Assembly: GCF_900167275.1 (NCBI RefSeq)
Contig: NZ_FUWX01000009.1
Coordinates: 96,251-160,250 of the forward strand
Origin: Cetobacterium ceti
GTDB lineage: Bacteria > Fusobacteriota > Fusobacteriia > Fusobacteriales > Fusobacteriaceae
Direction: 5' to 3'
DNA: 64,000 nt
Part shown: piece after piece, positions 17,477-26,363 of the stretch
How the letters are laid out: each line of letters opens with the position of its first letter
How positions within the stretch are numbered: position 1 is the stretch's first letter
The notes under the pieces: model-generated
What the model saw: only the letters and a program-made list of their open reading frames with translations
Databases searched by the model: none
Told to the model about the DNA's origin: nothing
Position numbers and translations under genes: made by a program

Positions 17477-18844
17477 ATGGATAAGGGTTTTTACAAAAAA
17501 CTAATTGGAATAACAATTCCAATAGTTTTACAAAATTTCGTAGCATCATCTATAAATATGCTAGATACGTTGATGATAGGAAGTTTAGGAGAGATAGAGC
17601 TTGCTTCTCTAGGAATTGCAAATCAATTTTACTTTATTTTTAGTTTGGCAATTTTTGGAATAAGTGCAGGATGTGGAGTTTTTATAGCTCAGCTTTGGGG
17701 GAAGAAAGATGAAAAAAATATAAAAAAAGTTTTAGGATTAGGACTTATAAGCGGTCTTGTTATAACAGGAATATTTACATTTTTAGGAATGGTTATTCCA
17801 GAAAAAATAATAGGTATATTTAATAAAGATTTAGGAGTTATTACAAAGGGAAGTGAATATTTAGTAATTGTGGCCATAAGTTATATTTTTACAACAATTA
17901 CCTTTAACTATGCTGCAGCTTTAAGAAGTATAGGAAAACCAATGTTGCCTATGTGGGCAAGTTTTTGTGCCTTAGTTGTAAATGGAGGATTAAATTATCT
18001 TTTAATATTTGGGGGCTTAGGAATAGAACCAATGGGTGTTAAAGGAGCAGCCTTAGCTACAGTTATTGCAAGGGCAGTTGAGGTACTTGTTATTTTAATT
18101 GGAGTAAAGTTAAATGTAGAAACTTTAAAGGGAAAAGTTCAAGAGTTTTTAGGTGGAAGTGAAGAACTAAAAAATGGAGTTTTCAAAACTTCTTTACCTA
18201 TTGTTCTAAATGATGTTTGTTGGGGAGTTGGAAATGCTGTTTATGCAATAGTATTTGGAAGAATTGGAACTGGAGCCACAGCAGCAGTTCAAATAGATAC
18301 AACAATCTTAAATTTCTTTATGATAATTATTTATGGACTAGCCAATGGAGCTGTTGTTATAGTTGGAAATGAAATAGGAGCTGGAAGAGAAAAACAGGGA
18401 ATTTTATATGGAAATAGAATTTCAAGAATTTCAATTGGAGTTGGAATCTTTTTAGCAATTATTTTAGGAAGTACAGCACAGTTTATGGTAAATGGATTTA
18501 ATATTTCACAAAGTGTGAAAATGGATGCTTTAAAAATACTATATATTTATGCACTTCTTTTAATTCCAAGAGTTTATACAATAATTTTAATTGTGGGAAT
18601 TTTAAGAGGTGGTGGAGATAATAAATATGGATCTTTAGTACAAGGATTTACCCTTTGGTGTGTGGGAATTCCTTTAGCTTTTATAGGAGCCTTTTACTTA
18701 AAACTTCCTGTGTATTACGTAGTTGGATTAACTGCTGTGGAAGAAATTTTAAAATGTATTATTTTAAGTAGAAGATACAAATCAAATAAATGGATTCATA
18801 ATATGGTTGAGGACATAAAAGAAAATGATTTTGTAGTAGCATAG
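17477..18844 (+). CDS. MATE-family multidrug/metabolite efflux transporter
   Basis: Cation-coupled efflux protein of the MATE (NorM/DinF-like) family: 455 residues and twelve predicted membrane segments in two repeats. Landmarks are QNFVASSINMLDTLMIGSLG at the start, the repeated G-rich helices, and DVCWGVGNAVYAIVFGRIGTGATAA at the start of the second half. GAGGGAG precedes the ATG. It is preceded by a promoter-terminator leader, suggesting regulated read-through. Substrates cannot be predicted. The sugar porter gene follows after 46 bp and may be co-transcribed. Confidence 0.92.
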   Translation: MDKGFYKKLIGITIPIVLQNFVASSINMLDTLMIGSLGEIELASLGIANQFYFIFSLAIFGISAGCGVFIAQLWGKKDEKNIKKVLGLGLISGLVITGIFTFLGMVIPEKIIGIFNKDLGVITKGSEYLVIVAISYIFTTITFNYAAALRSIGKPMLPMWASFCALVVNGGLNYLLIFGGLGIEPMGVKGAALATVIARAVEVLVILIGVKLNVETLKGKVQEFLGGSEELKNGVFKTSLPIVLNDVCWGVGNAVYAIVFGRIGTGATAAVQIDTTILNFFMIIIYGLANGAVVIVGNEIGAGREKQGILYGNRISRISIGVGIFLAIILGSTAQFMVNGFNISQSVKMDALKILYIYALLLIPRVYTIILIVGILRGGGDNKYGSLVQGFTLWCVGIPLAFIGAFYLKLPVYYVVGLTAVEEILKCIILSRRYKSNKWIHNMVEDIKENDFVVA

Positions 18845-18852
18845 GATAAAAA

Positions 18853-18882
18853 CTTCTTTTCAAGTATAGTTATGAAAAGGAG
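18853..18882 (+). promoter_or_regulatory. Hairpin sequestering the ribosome-binding site of the sugar porter gene
   Basis: CTTCTTTTCA (18853-18862) pairs with TGAAAAGGAG (18873-18882), a 10-bp stem with one G-U pair and a 10-base loop. The right arm contains the AAGGAG ribosome-binding site for the ATG at 18891, so folding would reduce initiation. Confidence 0.55.
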
Positions 18883-18890
18883 CTGAGAAG

Positions 18891-20270
18891 ATGAAAAAAA
18901 AGATTAATATTTATGTAGTTGGCTTAATAGTCGCTCTAGCTGGATTTATTTTCAGTTATGATTCTTCAAATATGGCAGGTGCTAGAAAATATTTGGAAAG
19001 TTATTTCAATATGGATTACAAAGATATTGGATATGTAATTATAGCTGTTGTTTTAGGAAGCATGTTGGGAAGTCTTTTTGCAGGATACTTAGGAGATAAA
19101 TATGGGAGAAAAAAATCTCTAATATATGGTGCTATTCTTATGATGTTAGGGGGGATTATAACTGTAATCTCCTTTAACTTATTTTTATTTTATGTAGGTA
19201 GAATTATAATGGGATTTTCTTTGGGAGTTATTTTTCTTGTGGGACCTATGTATATGGTAGAGGTTTCTCCAGCAGAAATTCGTGGAAGAACAGGAGCCTT
19301 AAGACAAATTTTATTATCTGGGGGATTAATTTTAGGCTATACAATGGGATATATTTTTGAGAAAAATTTTACTTTTCAATGGAATAGTACAGTAGGTTGG
19401 AGATATTTATATCTCTTTGAAATTTTATTGACTGTTGTAATGGGATTAGCTTTTTTTAAAATTCCAGAAAGTCCTAGATGGCTTATGTTAAAAGGAAGAG
19501 AGGAAAAAGCAAGGGAAGTTTTATGTGGAATATTTGCTGATGAAAATAGAATTAATAAGGTTATGAGTGAGATGAAAGCAAATATAGAAATAAGTAATCC
19601 ACAAAAAAAAGTAAAAATTAAAGGTGGACTTATTTATGTTTTATTAATTTGTGGAATTTTTCCAATATTTAGACAGTTCTCAGGGGTAAATGCAGTTACT
19701 TATTATGCCCAGAAAATATTTGCAACTATATCCAATGACACAGGAAATATGGCATATTTTCAAAGTATTTTCATAGGATTTGGGGAGTTAGCTGGGGCAT
19801 TTTTTGCAGTGCTATTTGCAGATAAATTTGGAAGAAAAAAATTATTAATGGCAGGGGCTTTAGGAATGGGATTTTCCCTAGGAGGAATAAGTTTATTCTT
19901 GTATTCTCAAGATAAAAATATATTAGAGGGATGCTTAATTTACATTTATAATTTCTTTTTTACAATTTCTACAGGAACTCTTTTAACAATATATATTTCA
20001 GAAATTACTCCAACAATTATTCGTTCTAAGGGAATGGCTTTATCTAGTGTAGTAAATTGGTTTTTTGATATTTTAGTTATTATATATTTTCCTATTTTAA
20101 GTACAAATGGATATTTAGATAAAAAATTTCATGAAGCTTTTCCATTTTTTATATTTACAATTGCAATGGGAATATTCTTTATAGGAGTACATCTTTTACC
20201 AGAAGCTAAGGGAAAAACTTTAGAAGAAATTGAAACCTACTGGAGAAAAAAAGGGGATTGGGATAAATAA
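18891..20270 (+). CDS. Sugar porter family MFS transporter
   Basis: Inner-membrane sugar:proton symporter of the MFS sugar porter family (XylE/AraE/GalP type), 459 residues and twelve membrane segments. Family signatures present are GDKYGRKKSL after helix 2, PESPRWLMLKGR after helix 6, RQFSGVNAVTYYAQ in helix 7, DKFGRKKLLMAGA, and PEAKGKTLEEIE at the C-terminus. The sugar is not determinable. It follows the MATE gene, and a hairpin covers its ribosome-binding site, which suggests translational control. The galactose genes at the window start are 16 kb away. Confidence 0.9.
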   Translation: MKKKINIYVVGLIVALAGFIFSYDSSNMAGARKYLESYFNMDYKDIGYVIIAVVLGSMLGSLFAGYLGDKYGRKKSLIYGAILMMLGGIITVISFNLFLFYVGRIIMGFSLGVIFLVGPMYMVEVSPAEIRGRTGALRQILLSGGLILGYTMGYIFEKNFTFQWNSTVGWRYLYLFEILLTVVMGLAFFKIPESPRWLMLKGREEKAREVLCGIFADENRINKVMSEMKANIEISNPQKKVKIKGGLIYVLLICGIFPIFRQFSGVNAVTYYAQKIFATISNDTGNMAYFQSIFIGFGELAGAFFAVLFADKFGRKKLLMAGALGMGFSLGGISLFLYSQDKNILEGCLIYIYNFFFTISTGTLLTIYISEITPTIIRSKGMALSSVVNWFFDILVIIYFPILSTNGYLDKKFHEAFPFFIFTIAMGIFFIGVHLLPEAKGKTLEEIETYWRKKGDWDK

Positions 20271-20272
20271 AT

Positions 20273-20306
20273 TTGTCATGGAGTTGTCATGAAAATTAGG
20301 TATAAT
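20273..20306 (+). promoter_or_regulatory. Pho-box-like direct repeat with -10 element before the two-component system
   Basis: TTGTCAT occurs twice (20273-20279 and 20284-20290), separated by 4 bp, giving an 11-bp period. TATAAT follows at 20301-20306 after 10 bp. This spacing equals that of PhoB-activated promoters, where an OmpR/PhoB-type dimer replaces the -35 contact. It lies directly before the response regulator gene. Confidence 0.65.
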
Positions 20307-20325
20307 GAACCTAAGGGGTGATTTT

Positions 20326-20991
20326 ATGGAAAGAAAAATTTTAATAATAGAAGATGAGAAAGATTTAAGTAATATAATAGAGGATACCCTAAGGGAAGAT
20401 GGATTTTTTACTAAAAAAGTTTTTAGTGGTGAAAATGCTCTAGATGAATTTTATGAAGAAAAACCAGATTTAGTTCTATTAGATATTAATTTACCTAAAA
20501 AAAATGGATGGGAAATTTGTGAAGAGATAAGAGAAATTTCTAATGTGCCTATTTTAATGATGACAGCAAGAGATAGTGAGTTAGATGAATTAAGGGGATT
20601 AAATATAGGAGCAGATGACTATATTACAAAACCGTTTAGTTTAAAAATTTTAGTGGCAAGAATAAAAAAATTACTTAGAATGGAAAATAATAATTTATAT
20701 AAATATAAAAATTTAGTTTTTAATTTAAAAAATAATCAACTGGAAATAGAAAATAATTCCATTGAAATTTCTAAAAAAGAGGGACAAATATTAGAATATT
20801 TTATTAGAAATAAAAATCTTGTTTTAACTAGAGATATTTTATTAAATGAAATTTGGGGATTTGATATTTATGTGGAAGAAAGAACAGTGGATACTCTTAT
20901 AAAAAGAATTAGAAAAAAAATTGGGGAGTATAGTTTCTTAATAAAAACAGTAAGAGGAGTTGGATATACTTTTAATGAAAATGAAAATTAA
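20326..20991 (+). CDS. OmpR/PhoB-family response regulator
   Basis: Cytoplasmic transcription factor. The receiver domain (residues 1-115) has the acidic pair in IIEDE, the phospho-acceptor Asp at about residue 53 (LVLLDINLP), and the switch Lys in YITKPF. The C-terminal winged helix (about 125-221) contains RTVDTLIKRIRKKI and ends TVRGVGYTF. The ATG at 20326 is chosen because AAGGGGTG lies 6 bases upstream and the protein then starts MERKILIIEDE; a longer in-frame start lacks a ribosome-binding site. The histidine kinase gene overlaps its end. A Pho-box-like repeat in front suggests autoregulation. Confidence 0.93.
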   Translation: MERKILIIEDEKDLSNIIEDTLREDGFFTKKVFSGENALDEFYEEKPDLVLLDINLPKKNGWEICEEIREISNVPILMMTARDSELDELRGLNIGADDYITKPFSLKILVARIKKLLRMENNNLYKYKNLVFNLKNNQLEIENNSIEISKKEGQILEYFIRNKNLVLTRDILLNEIWGFDIYVEERTVDTLIKRIRKKIGEYSFLIKTVRGVGYTFNENEN

Positions 20992-22303
20992 TTTTTTTAA
21001 GAAACTTTTTATATTCTCTTTGGGAATTATTTTTATTACGGTTATTGTGGGATATCTATTAAATATTTTTTTGGTGGATGATTTTTATATTTATAGAAAA
21101 AAAGAAAATATAAAAAATATAAAAATTAATGTTGAAAAGGTTATAAATAATAGAGAAGCCTTAGAGGATTATATTGATACTTTAAAGGAACTAGATGGAA
21201 TTGAAGTCAAGGTTTTAAATAAGAAGCCACATAAAATGATGTATCATTGGAAATATCCATCTGTGGAAAATAAAAAATGGAAGAATGGAAATTTTAAAAT
21301 CTCAACTATTCCTAGAATTGGAGTAAAGCTTTTAACCTATTCAGCAGAACTTAAAAATGGAAAGTATATCTATGTGAGAACTTCCCTTTCGGTTATGGCT
21401 GCTCATAAACATGAGATATATCTTTTTAATATTATAACTACAATAGTTTCAATTTTAGTTGCAGGAATACTAGGAAGTATATTTTCTAAAAAGTTAACAG
21501 GAAATATTGAAAAATTAAATGAAAAGGCTCTTGAGATTTCAAATATGAAATTTCCCAAGGATATTATAATAAAAAGTGGAGATGAAATTGAAGAACTGAG
21601 TTATAGCTTAGATAAAATGAGTAAAAATTTAAAAAATTCTATAGAAAATTTAAAGGGATTTGTTTCAAATGCTTCTCATGAATTAAAAACTCCAATAGCA
21701 ATTTTAAGTTCCCATTTACAAGGATTAAATAATAAGGATATTTCTGAAGAAAAAAGAAAAAAATATTTAGAAGTTTTAAATAGAGAAGTAAGAGATATGA
21801 ATGATTTAATAAATAATCTTTTGACTATTTCTAGAATAACATCTCCAGATTATAAAATAAATATGGAAAAAATAAATTTAAATAAATTAATAGATAACTC
21901 CTTGGAAAAATATGAGTTATTAGAACTTACAAAGGATATTGAAATTATAAAAATTTATGAAAATTTGGAAATAATGGGAGATATAAAGCTATTAAAATTA
22001 GCAATTAATAATATTATTCAAAATGGATTGAAATATTCAAGGGAAGAGGGACAATTTTTAATATATATTAGAGATGAACATCTCTATTTTGAAAATGAAA
22101 TGGATGGAAATATTTCAGAAAAAACTTTCAAGGAACTTTTTGAACCCTTTGGAAGAGGAGAAAATGCTCTAGATAATAAAGTAGAAGGAACTGGTCTTGG
22201 GTTATCAATAGTAAAAAATGCTCTAGACTTATCAAATATAGAGTATAAGATAGAAATTAAAGGTAAAAAATTCATATTTGACATAAAATTACATCTGTTA
22301 TAA
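20975..22303 (+). CDS. Membrane sensor histidine kinase
   Basis: Partner kinase of the response regulator. Two membrane segments (about residues 9-29 and 150-172) flank an extracytoplasmic sensor region of roughly 115 residues. HAMP, the H-box with His at about 235 (NASHELKTPIAIL), an N-box region and a G-box GTGLGLSIV follow. The start is uncertain. ATG codons at 20975 and 20981 lie inside the end of the regulator gene, and a GAGGAG is 15 bases upstream, so initiation probably depends on translational coupling. The sensor domain is not recognised, so the signal is unknown. Confidence 0.9.
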   Translation: MKMKINFFKKLFIFSLGIIFITVIVGYLLNIFLVDDFYIYRKKENIKNIKINVEKVINNREALEDYIDTLKELDGIEVKVLNKKPHKMMYHWKYPSVENKKWKNGNFKISTIPRIGVKLLTYSAELKNGKYIYVRTSLSVMAAHKHEIYLFNIITTIVSILVAGILGSIFSKKLTGNIEKLNEKALEISNMKFPKDIIIKSGDEIEELSYSLDKMSKNLKNSIENLKGFVSNASHELKTPIAILSSHLQGLNNKDISEEKRKKYLEVLNREVRDMNDLINNLLTISRITSPDYKINMEKINLNKLIDNSLEKYELLELTKDIEIIKIYENLEIMGDIKLLKLAINNIIQNGLKYSREEGQFLIYIRDEHLYFENEMDGNISEKTFKELFEPFGRGENALDNKVEGTGLGLSIVKNALDLSNIEYKIEIKGKKFIFDIKLHLL

Positions 22304-22344
22304 AATAAATAAAGAACTTTATTTTAGAAAGGAAATAAATATTT

Positions 22345-23154
22345 ATGTTAATAGAATTAAAGAATAAAAAGAAAATAAATGTGGAAATAATAGGAGAGGG
22401 AACACCAATTATATTTGTTCACTCTTATCTATGGGATTTAAATATGTGGGAGCCACAATTAAAAGAATTTTCGAAGAAATATAAATGTATTGGAATAGAT
22501 TTATGGGGTCATGGGAAATCAGAACCACTTGATAAAATAGAAAATTATTCCTTAGAAGAGTTATCAGAGGATATTATAGAGATTACAGAGAAATTAAATA
22601 TAGATAAATTTATTTATGTAGGACTTTCTGTGGGAGCTATGTTAGGTAGTTATTTAGGATTAAATCATGGGAACAAAATTTTAAAAATGGTTTTAATGGA
22701 TGGATATTCTGGAGATGAACCTAATTGTACAAAGGGAAAATATTTTTATATGTTAGATACAATAGAGAAAATAAAAATGATTCCAGAGGAAATGGCAGAT
22801 ATTATAACTCCTATGTTTTTTAGTAAAAAAGAAAATGAAGAAAAGGGAACTCTTTATAAAGGATTTAAAAATGAACTTTTAAATAAAAAAGCTGAAAATA
22901 TAGATACAATAGTTGCTTTAGGAAGAGGAATTTTCGGAAGGGAAAATATTTTAAATAGATTGGAAAATATAAAAGTACCTACTATGTTTATGGTGGGAGA
23001 AGAGGATATTCCAAGACCAGTATATGAAAGTGAAGAGATGGGGAAATTAGTAAAAGATTCAAAGGTTGTTATTATTCCTAAAGGTGGACATATATCTAAT
23101 CTAGAAAATGCAGAATTTGTAAATACTAAAATAGAGGAGTTTATAGGTGAATAG
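22345..23154 (+). CDS. Alpha/beta-fold hydrolase
   Basis: Cytoplasmic serine hydrolase of 269 residues. The oxyanion region is VHSYLWDLNMW, the nucleophile elbow GLSVG places Ser at about residue 95, a candidate acid lies in VGEEDIP, and the catalytic His is at about 249 (PKGGHISNLE). The substrate is unknown. AGAAAGGA precedes the ATG. The small DUF309 gene overlaps its last 8 bases, so the two are translated together. Confidence 0.88.
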   Translation: MLIELKNKKKINVEIIGEGTPIIFVHSYLWDLNMWEPQLKEFSKKYKCIGIDLWGHGKSEPLDKIENYSLEELSEDIIEITEKLNIDKFIYVGLSVGAMLGSYLGLNHGNKILKMVLMDGYSGDEPNCTKGKYFYMLDTIEKIKMIPEEMADIITPMFFSKKENEEKGTLYKGFKNELLNKKAENIDTIVALGRGIFGRENILNRLENIKVPTMFMVGEEDIPRPVYESEEMGKLVKDSKVVIIPKGGHISNLENAEFVNTKIEEFIGE

Positions 23155-23497
23155 ATATAAGGAATTTTTAAATGAATATGAAAATAAAAGAGATTATTTT
23201 CAGTGTCATGAAATATTAGAAGAGCTATGGAAAGAGGAAACAAATTGCGACACAAAGGAGCATCCAGCAGTTATACTTTTACAAATTGCCGTAGGAGCTT
23301 ATCACTGGGAAAATAAAAATATCACAGGGGCAACTAAGGTATTACAGGGAGTTTTAGCTCATTATGGTGAGGTGGAAGTGGCTCTTGAGGAAATAGGGTT
23401 TGATAGTAAAAAATTAAAGGAAGTTGTGGAAAATGAAATAGATTCTATAAAGGAAAATAAAGAGTTTAAACATTTTTCTTTACCTATTAAAAATTAG
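23147..23497 (+). CDS. DUF309 domain protein
   Basis: Small all-helical protein of the DUF309 family, recognised by FQCHEILEELWKEE near the start (His-Glu and Trp of the family core) and a following GAYHWENKN helix. The start is a GTG at 23147 within the end of the hydrolase gene, with AGAGGAG 9 bases upstream. The length of 116 residues fits the family. Function is unknown; the coupling to the hydrolase gene is the only contextual clue. Confidence 0.82.
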   Translation: MNRYKEFLNEYENKRDYFQCHEILEELWKEETNCDTKEHPAVILLQIAVGAYHWENKNITGATKVLQGVLAHYGEVEVALEEIGFDSKKLKEVVENEIDSIKENKEFKHFSLPIKN

Positions 23498-23500
23498 AGT

Positions 23501-23529
23501 AAGACGGTTATTTTTTAGCCGTCTTTTTT
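23501..23529 (+). terminator. Intrinsic terminator after the DUF309 gene
   Basis: Stem AAGACGGTTA/TAGCCGTCTT with a five-base T loop, followed by T6. It separates the hydrolase/DUF309 unit from tldD. Confidence 0.85.
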
Positions 23530-23582
23530 CTATGGAAAAATATGGTATACTAAGGAAGAGATAAGGTTTTAAGGAGGTAGTT

Positions 23583-24965
23583 ATGTTAAGTAAAAAAGTG
23601 ATAGAAGATATTTTAAATGAAGCATTATCAACTGGTGGAGATTTTGCAGAGGTTTTTATAGAAAATAAAAGTGTAAACTCTATGTATATGGTAGATGGAA
23701 AAATAGAACAAGCTCTTTCTGGAAGAGATTATGGAATTGGAATTAGAATTTTTAAGGATTTATTTTCAGTTTATGCCTATACAAATAAAATGGATTTTGA
23801 AAATTTAATTAAAACTGCTAGAAAGGCAGCGGGAGCCCTAAAGGGAAATCATGGAGATATTGTAATAAATTTATTAAAAGAGGAAATTGAAAATAAACAT
23901 AAAATTTTAATCTCTCCAGACTCTGTGGAAAAAATTGAAAAGGTTAAGATTATGAGAGAAGCATATAAAAGTGCTAAGGAATATGATGAAGTTATCTCTC
24001 AAGTTAGGGTAAATTACAGTGATTCTATTCAAGATGTATTAATAGCTAATTCAGAAAATTTATATGTAGAAGATAGAAGAGTTCGTTCAAGAATTGGAAT
24101 TGAAAGTATTGCTTCAAAGGGAAATGAAATGCAAACAGGATCATATAGACCTGGAGCAAGTAAGGGATTTGAATTATTTAATGATATAGATGTAAAGAAA
24201 TATGGAAGGGAAGCTTCAAGAATTGCAAAAACTATGTTAGGAGCTAAATATGCTCCATCTGGGAAAATGCCAGTTATTATAGATAATGAATTTGGTGGAG
24301 TTATTTTCCATGAGGCCTGTGGTCATGGATTAGAGGCAACAAGTGTAGCTAAAGGACTTTCAGTTTTCGCTGGAAAACTTGGAGAAAAAATTGCAAGTGA
24401 TGTGGTTTCAGCTGTGGATGATGGAACACTACCAAATGAGTGGGGATCTTCAAATATAGATGATGAGGGACATAAAACTCAGAGAAACTTACTAATAGAA
24501 AATGGAATTTTAAAGGGATATATGATAGATAAATTAAATGGAAGAAGAATGGGAATGGCTCCAACAGGAAGCTCAAGAAGAGAGTCATATAAGTTTGCTC
24601 CAACTTCTAGAATGACAAATACATTTATTTTACCTGGAAAATCTAATTTAGAAGAGATGATAAAAAATACTGAAAAGGGAATTTATGCTAAGTATATGGG
24701 TGGAGGTTCTGTAAATCCATCTACTGGAGATTTTAACTTCTCAGTTATGGAAGGATATATTGTGGAAAATGGAAAAATAAAGGAGCCTGTAAGGGGAGCA
24801 ACTTTAATTGGAAATGGACCAGAATCTTTAAAGAAAATAGATATGGTTGGAGATAATCTAGCTCATGGACAGGGAATGTGTGGTTCTGTATCTGGAAGTA
24901 TTCCTGCTAATGTAGGTCAACCTACTATTAGAATAGAGGAAATAGTTGTAGGAGGTAGAGATTAA
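23583..24965 (+). CDS. tldD: TldD-family metalloprotease subunit
   Basis: TldD and TldE form a heteromeric zinc protease that degrades or matures unfolded or modified peptides in the cytoplasm. This 460-residue protein carries the catalytic HEACGH motif (an HExxxH zinc site, about residues 243-248), which only the TldD subunit has. C-terminal family motifs VRGATLIGNGPE and a Cys-containing HGQGMCGSVSGS stretch are also present. AAGGAGG lies before the ATG. Its stop overlaps the tldE ATG by one base. No precursor-peptide gene is visible beside it. Confidence 0.93.
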   Translation: MLSKKVIEDILNEALSTGGDFAEVFIENKSVNSMYMVDGKIEQALSGRDYGIGIRIFKDLFSVYAYTNKMDFENLIKTARKAAGALKGNHGDIVINLLKEEIENKHKILISPDSVEKIEKVKIMREAYKSAKEYDEVISQVRVNYSDSIQDVLIANSENLYVEDRRVRSRIGIESIASKGNEMQTGSYRPGASKGFELFNDIDVKKYGREASRIAKTMLGAKYAPSGKMPVIIDNEFGGVIFHEACGHGLEATSVAKGLSVFAGKLGEKIASDVVSAVDDGTLPNEWGSSNIDDEGHKTQRNLLIENGILKGYMIDKLNGRRMGMAPTGSSRRESYKFAPTSRMTNTFILPGKSNLEEMIKNTEKGIYAKYMGGGSVNPSTGDFNFSVMEGYIVENGKIKEPVRGATLIGNGPESLKKIDMVGDNLAHGQGMCGSVSGSIPANVGQPTIRIEEIVVGGRD

Positions 24966-26305
24966 TGACAGTTAAGGAATTTATAGATAAGGTTTTTATA
25001 AAAAGTAAAGAAATGAACTTAGAGGAGTTTGAAATATATTATGTATCTTCAGAAACATCTTCAGTTAAAGTTTTTAATAAAAGTTTAGATAGTTATTCAG
25101 ATAGTCAAAACCAAGGGATTTCATTTAGAGCAAAAATTGGAGATAAAATGGGATACTCCTATACTGAATCTTTAGAGGAAAAAGATATTCTTCCTCTTAT
25201 AAATGAAGCTATTGAAAATGGAAAAATTATTGAAAATGAGGATATTATAGATATTTATGGAGAGAAAAAAGAGTATGTAAAATTAAATACCTATAGTGAG
25301 GAATTAGATAAAATAACTACAGAGGAAAAAATAGAATTTTTATTAGAAGCTGAAAAATATGCTTTAGAATATGATAAGAGAGTTAAAAGTGTAAATTATT
25401 GTGTTTTTGGAAGTGGAAAGTCTGAAAGAAGAATAAAAAATAGTAAAAGCTTAGACTTACATGATATGGAAAATTATGGATATACATATTTAGCAGTTGT
25501 AGTTGAAGAAAATGGAGTTATAAAAAATGATTCAGATTATATAGTTTCAAGAGATTTTAAAGATTTTGATAGTAAAAAAATTGGAGAAAATGCAGTGAAA
25601 AAGGCTCTTAAAAAATTGGGAGCTGTGGATGGAGAGAGTGGTTCTAAGAAAATTGTTATTGGAAATAGAGCCTTAAGTGATTTATTAGGGGCTATGGGTG
25701 GAATTTATTCTGCTGAAAATGTGCAAAAGGGAATCTCTAAATTTAAGGATAAATTGGGAGAGAAAGTAGCTAGTGAAAAGGTAAGTATAATTGATAATCC
25801 CCATTTAGAAGATGGATATGGAAGTTCAGCTTTTGATGCTGAGGGAGTTCCAACTGAAAATAAAAAGCTGATAGAAAATGGAATTTTAAAAACCTATTTA
25901 TATAATTTAAAAACAGCTAAAAAGGATGGAGTTCAAACTACAGGAAATGGTGCTAAGGGTGGTTATAAAGGTACAATGGGGATTGCTCCTTTTAATCTTT
26001 ATATGGAAAAGGGAGATAAATCCTTAGAAGAGATTCTAAAAATAGCAGAGAATGGAATTTATGTGGATAGTTTTGCTGGATTACACTCTGGATTAAATGG
26101 AGTATCTGGAGATTTTTCCTTAGCATGTGAAGGATTTTTAATTGAAAATGGAAAAATAACAAAACCTTTAAATCAGATTACCCTAGCTGGAAATTTCTTT
26201 GATATGTTACTTGATATTGAAGAGGTTGGAAATGATTTAGAATTTAATCTTTCAGCTGTGGGGGCTCCTACAATTTTAGTTGGCTCTTTAAATGTAGGTT
26301 CATAA
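24965..26305 (+). CDS. tldE: TldE/PmbA-family protease subunit
   Basis: Partner of TldD, 446 residues. It shares the overall fold but lacks the HExxxH zinc motif, as expected of TldE/PmbA subunits. Typical regions are SLDSYSDSQNQGISFRAKIGDKMGYSYTES at the start and GGYKGTMGIAPFNLYMEKGD in the C-terminal half. The start overlaps the tldD stop by one base, ensuring coupled translation. It forms the substrate cavity with TldD. Confidence 0.92.
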   Translation: MTVKEFIDKVFIKSKEMNLEEFEIYYVSSETSSVKVFNKSLDSYSDSQNQGISFRAKIGDKMGYSYTESLEEKDILPLINEAIENGKIIENEDIIDIYGEKKEYVKLNTYSEELDKITTEEKIEFLLEAEKYALEYDKRVKSVNYCVFGSGKSERRIKNSKSLDLHDMENYGYTYLAVVVEENGVIKNDSDYIVSRDFKDFDSKKIGENAVKKALKKLGAVDGESGSKKIVIGNRALSDLLGAMGGIYSAENVQKGISKFKDKLGEKVASEKVSIIDNPHLEDGYGSSAFDAEGVPTENKKLIENGILKTYLYNLKTAKKDGVQTTGNGAKGGYKGTMGIAPFNLYMEKGDKSLEEILKIAENGIYVDSFAGLHSGLNGVSGDFSLACEGFLIENGKITKPLNQITLAGNFFDMLLDIEEVGNDLEFNLSAVGAPTILVGSLNVGS

Positions 26306-26363
26306 TAGGAAAAAATTCACTTTCAAAGTATAGAAAAATATACTAAGTTTAGGAAGTGATATT

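Noticed and set aside
23583..26305. Possible RiPP cluster around TldD/TldE
   Set aside because: No precursor-like small ORF, modification enzyme or dedicated exporter is adjacent; the pair is a common housekeeping protease.
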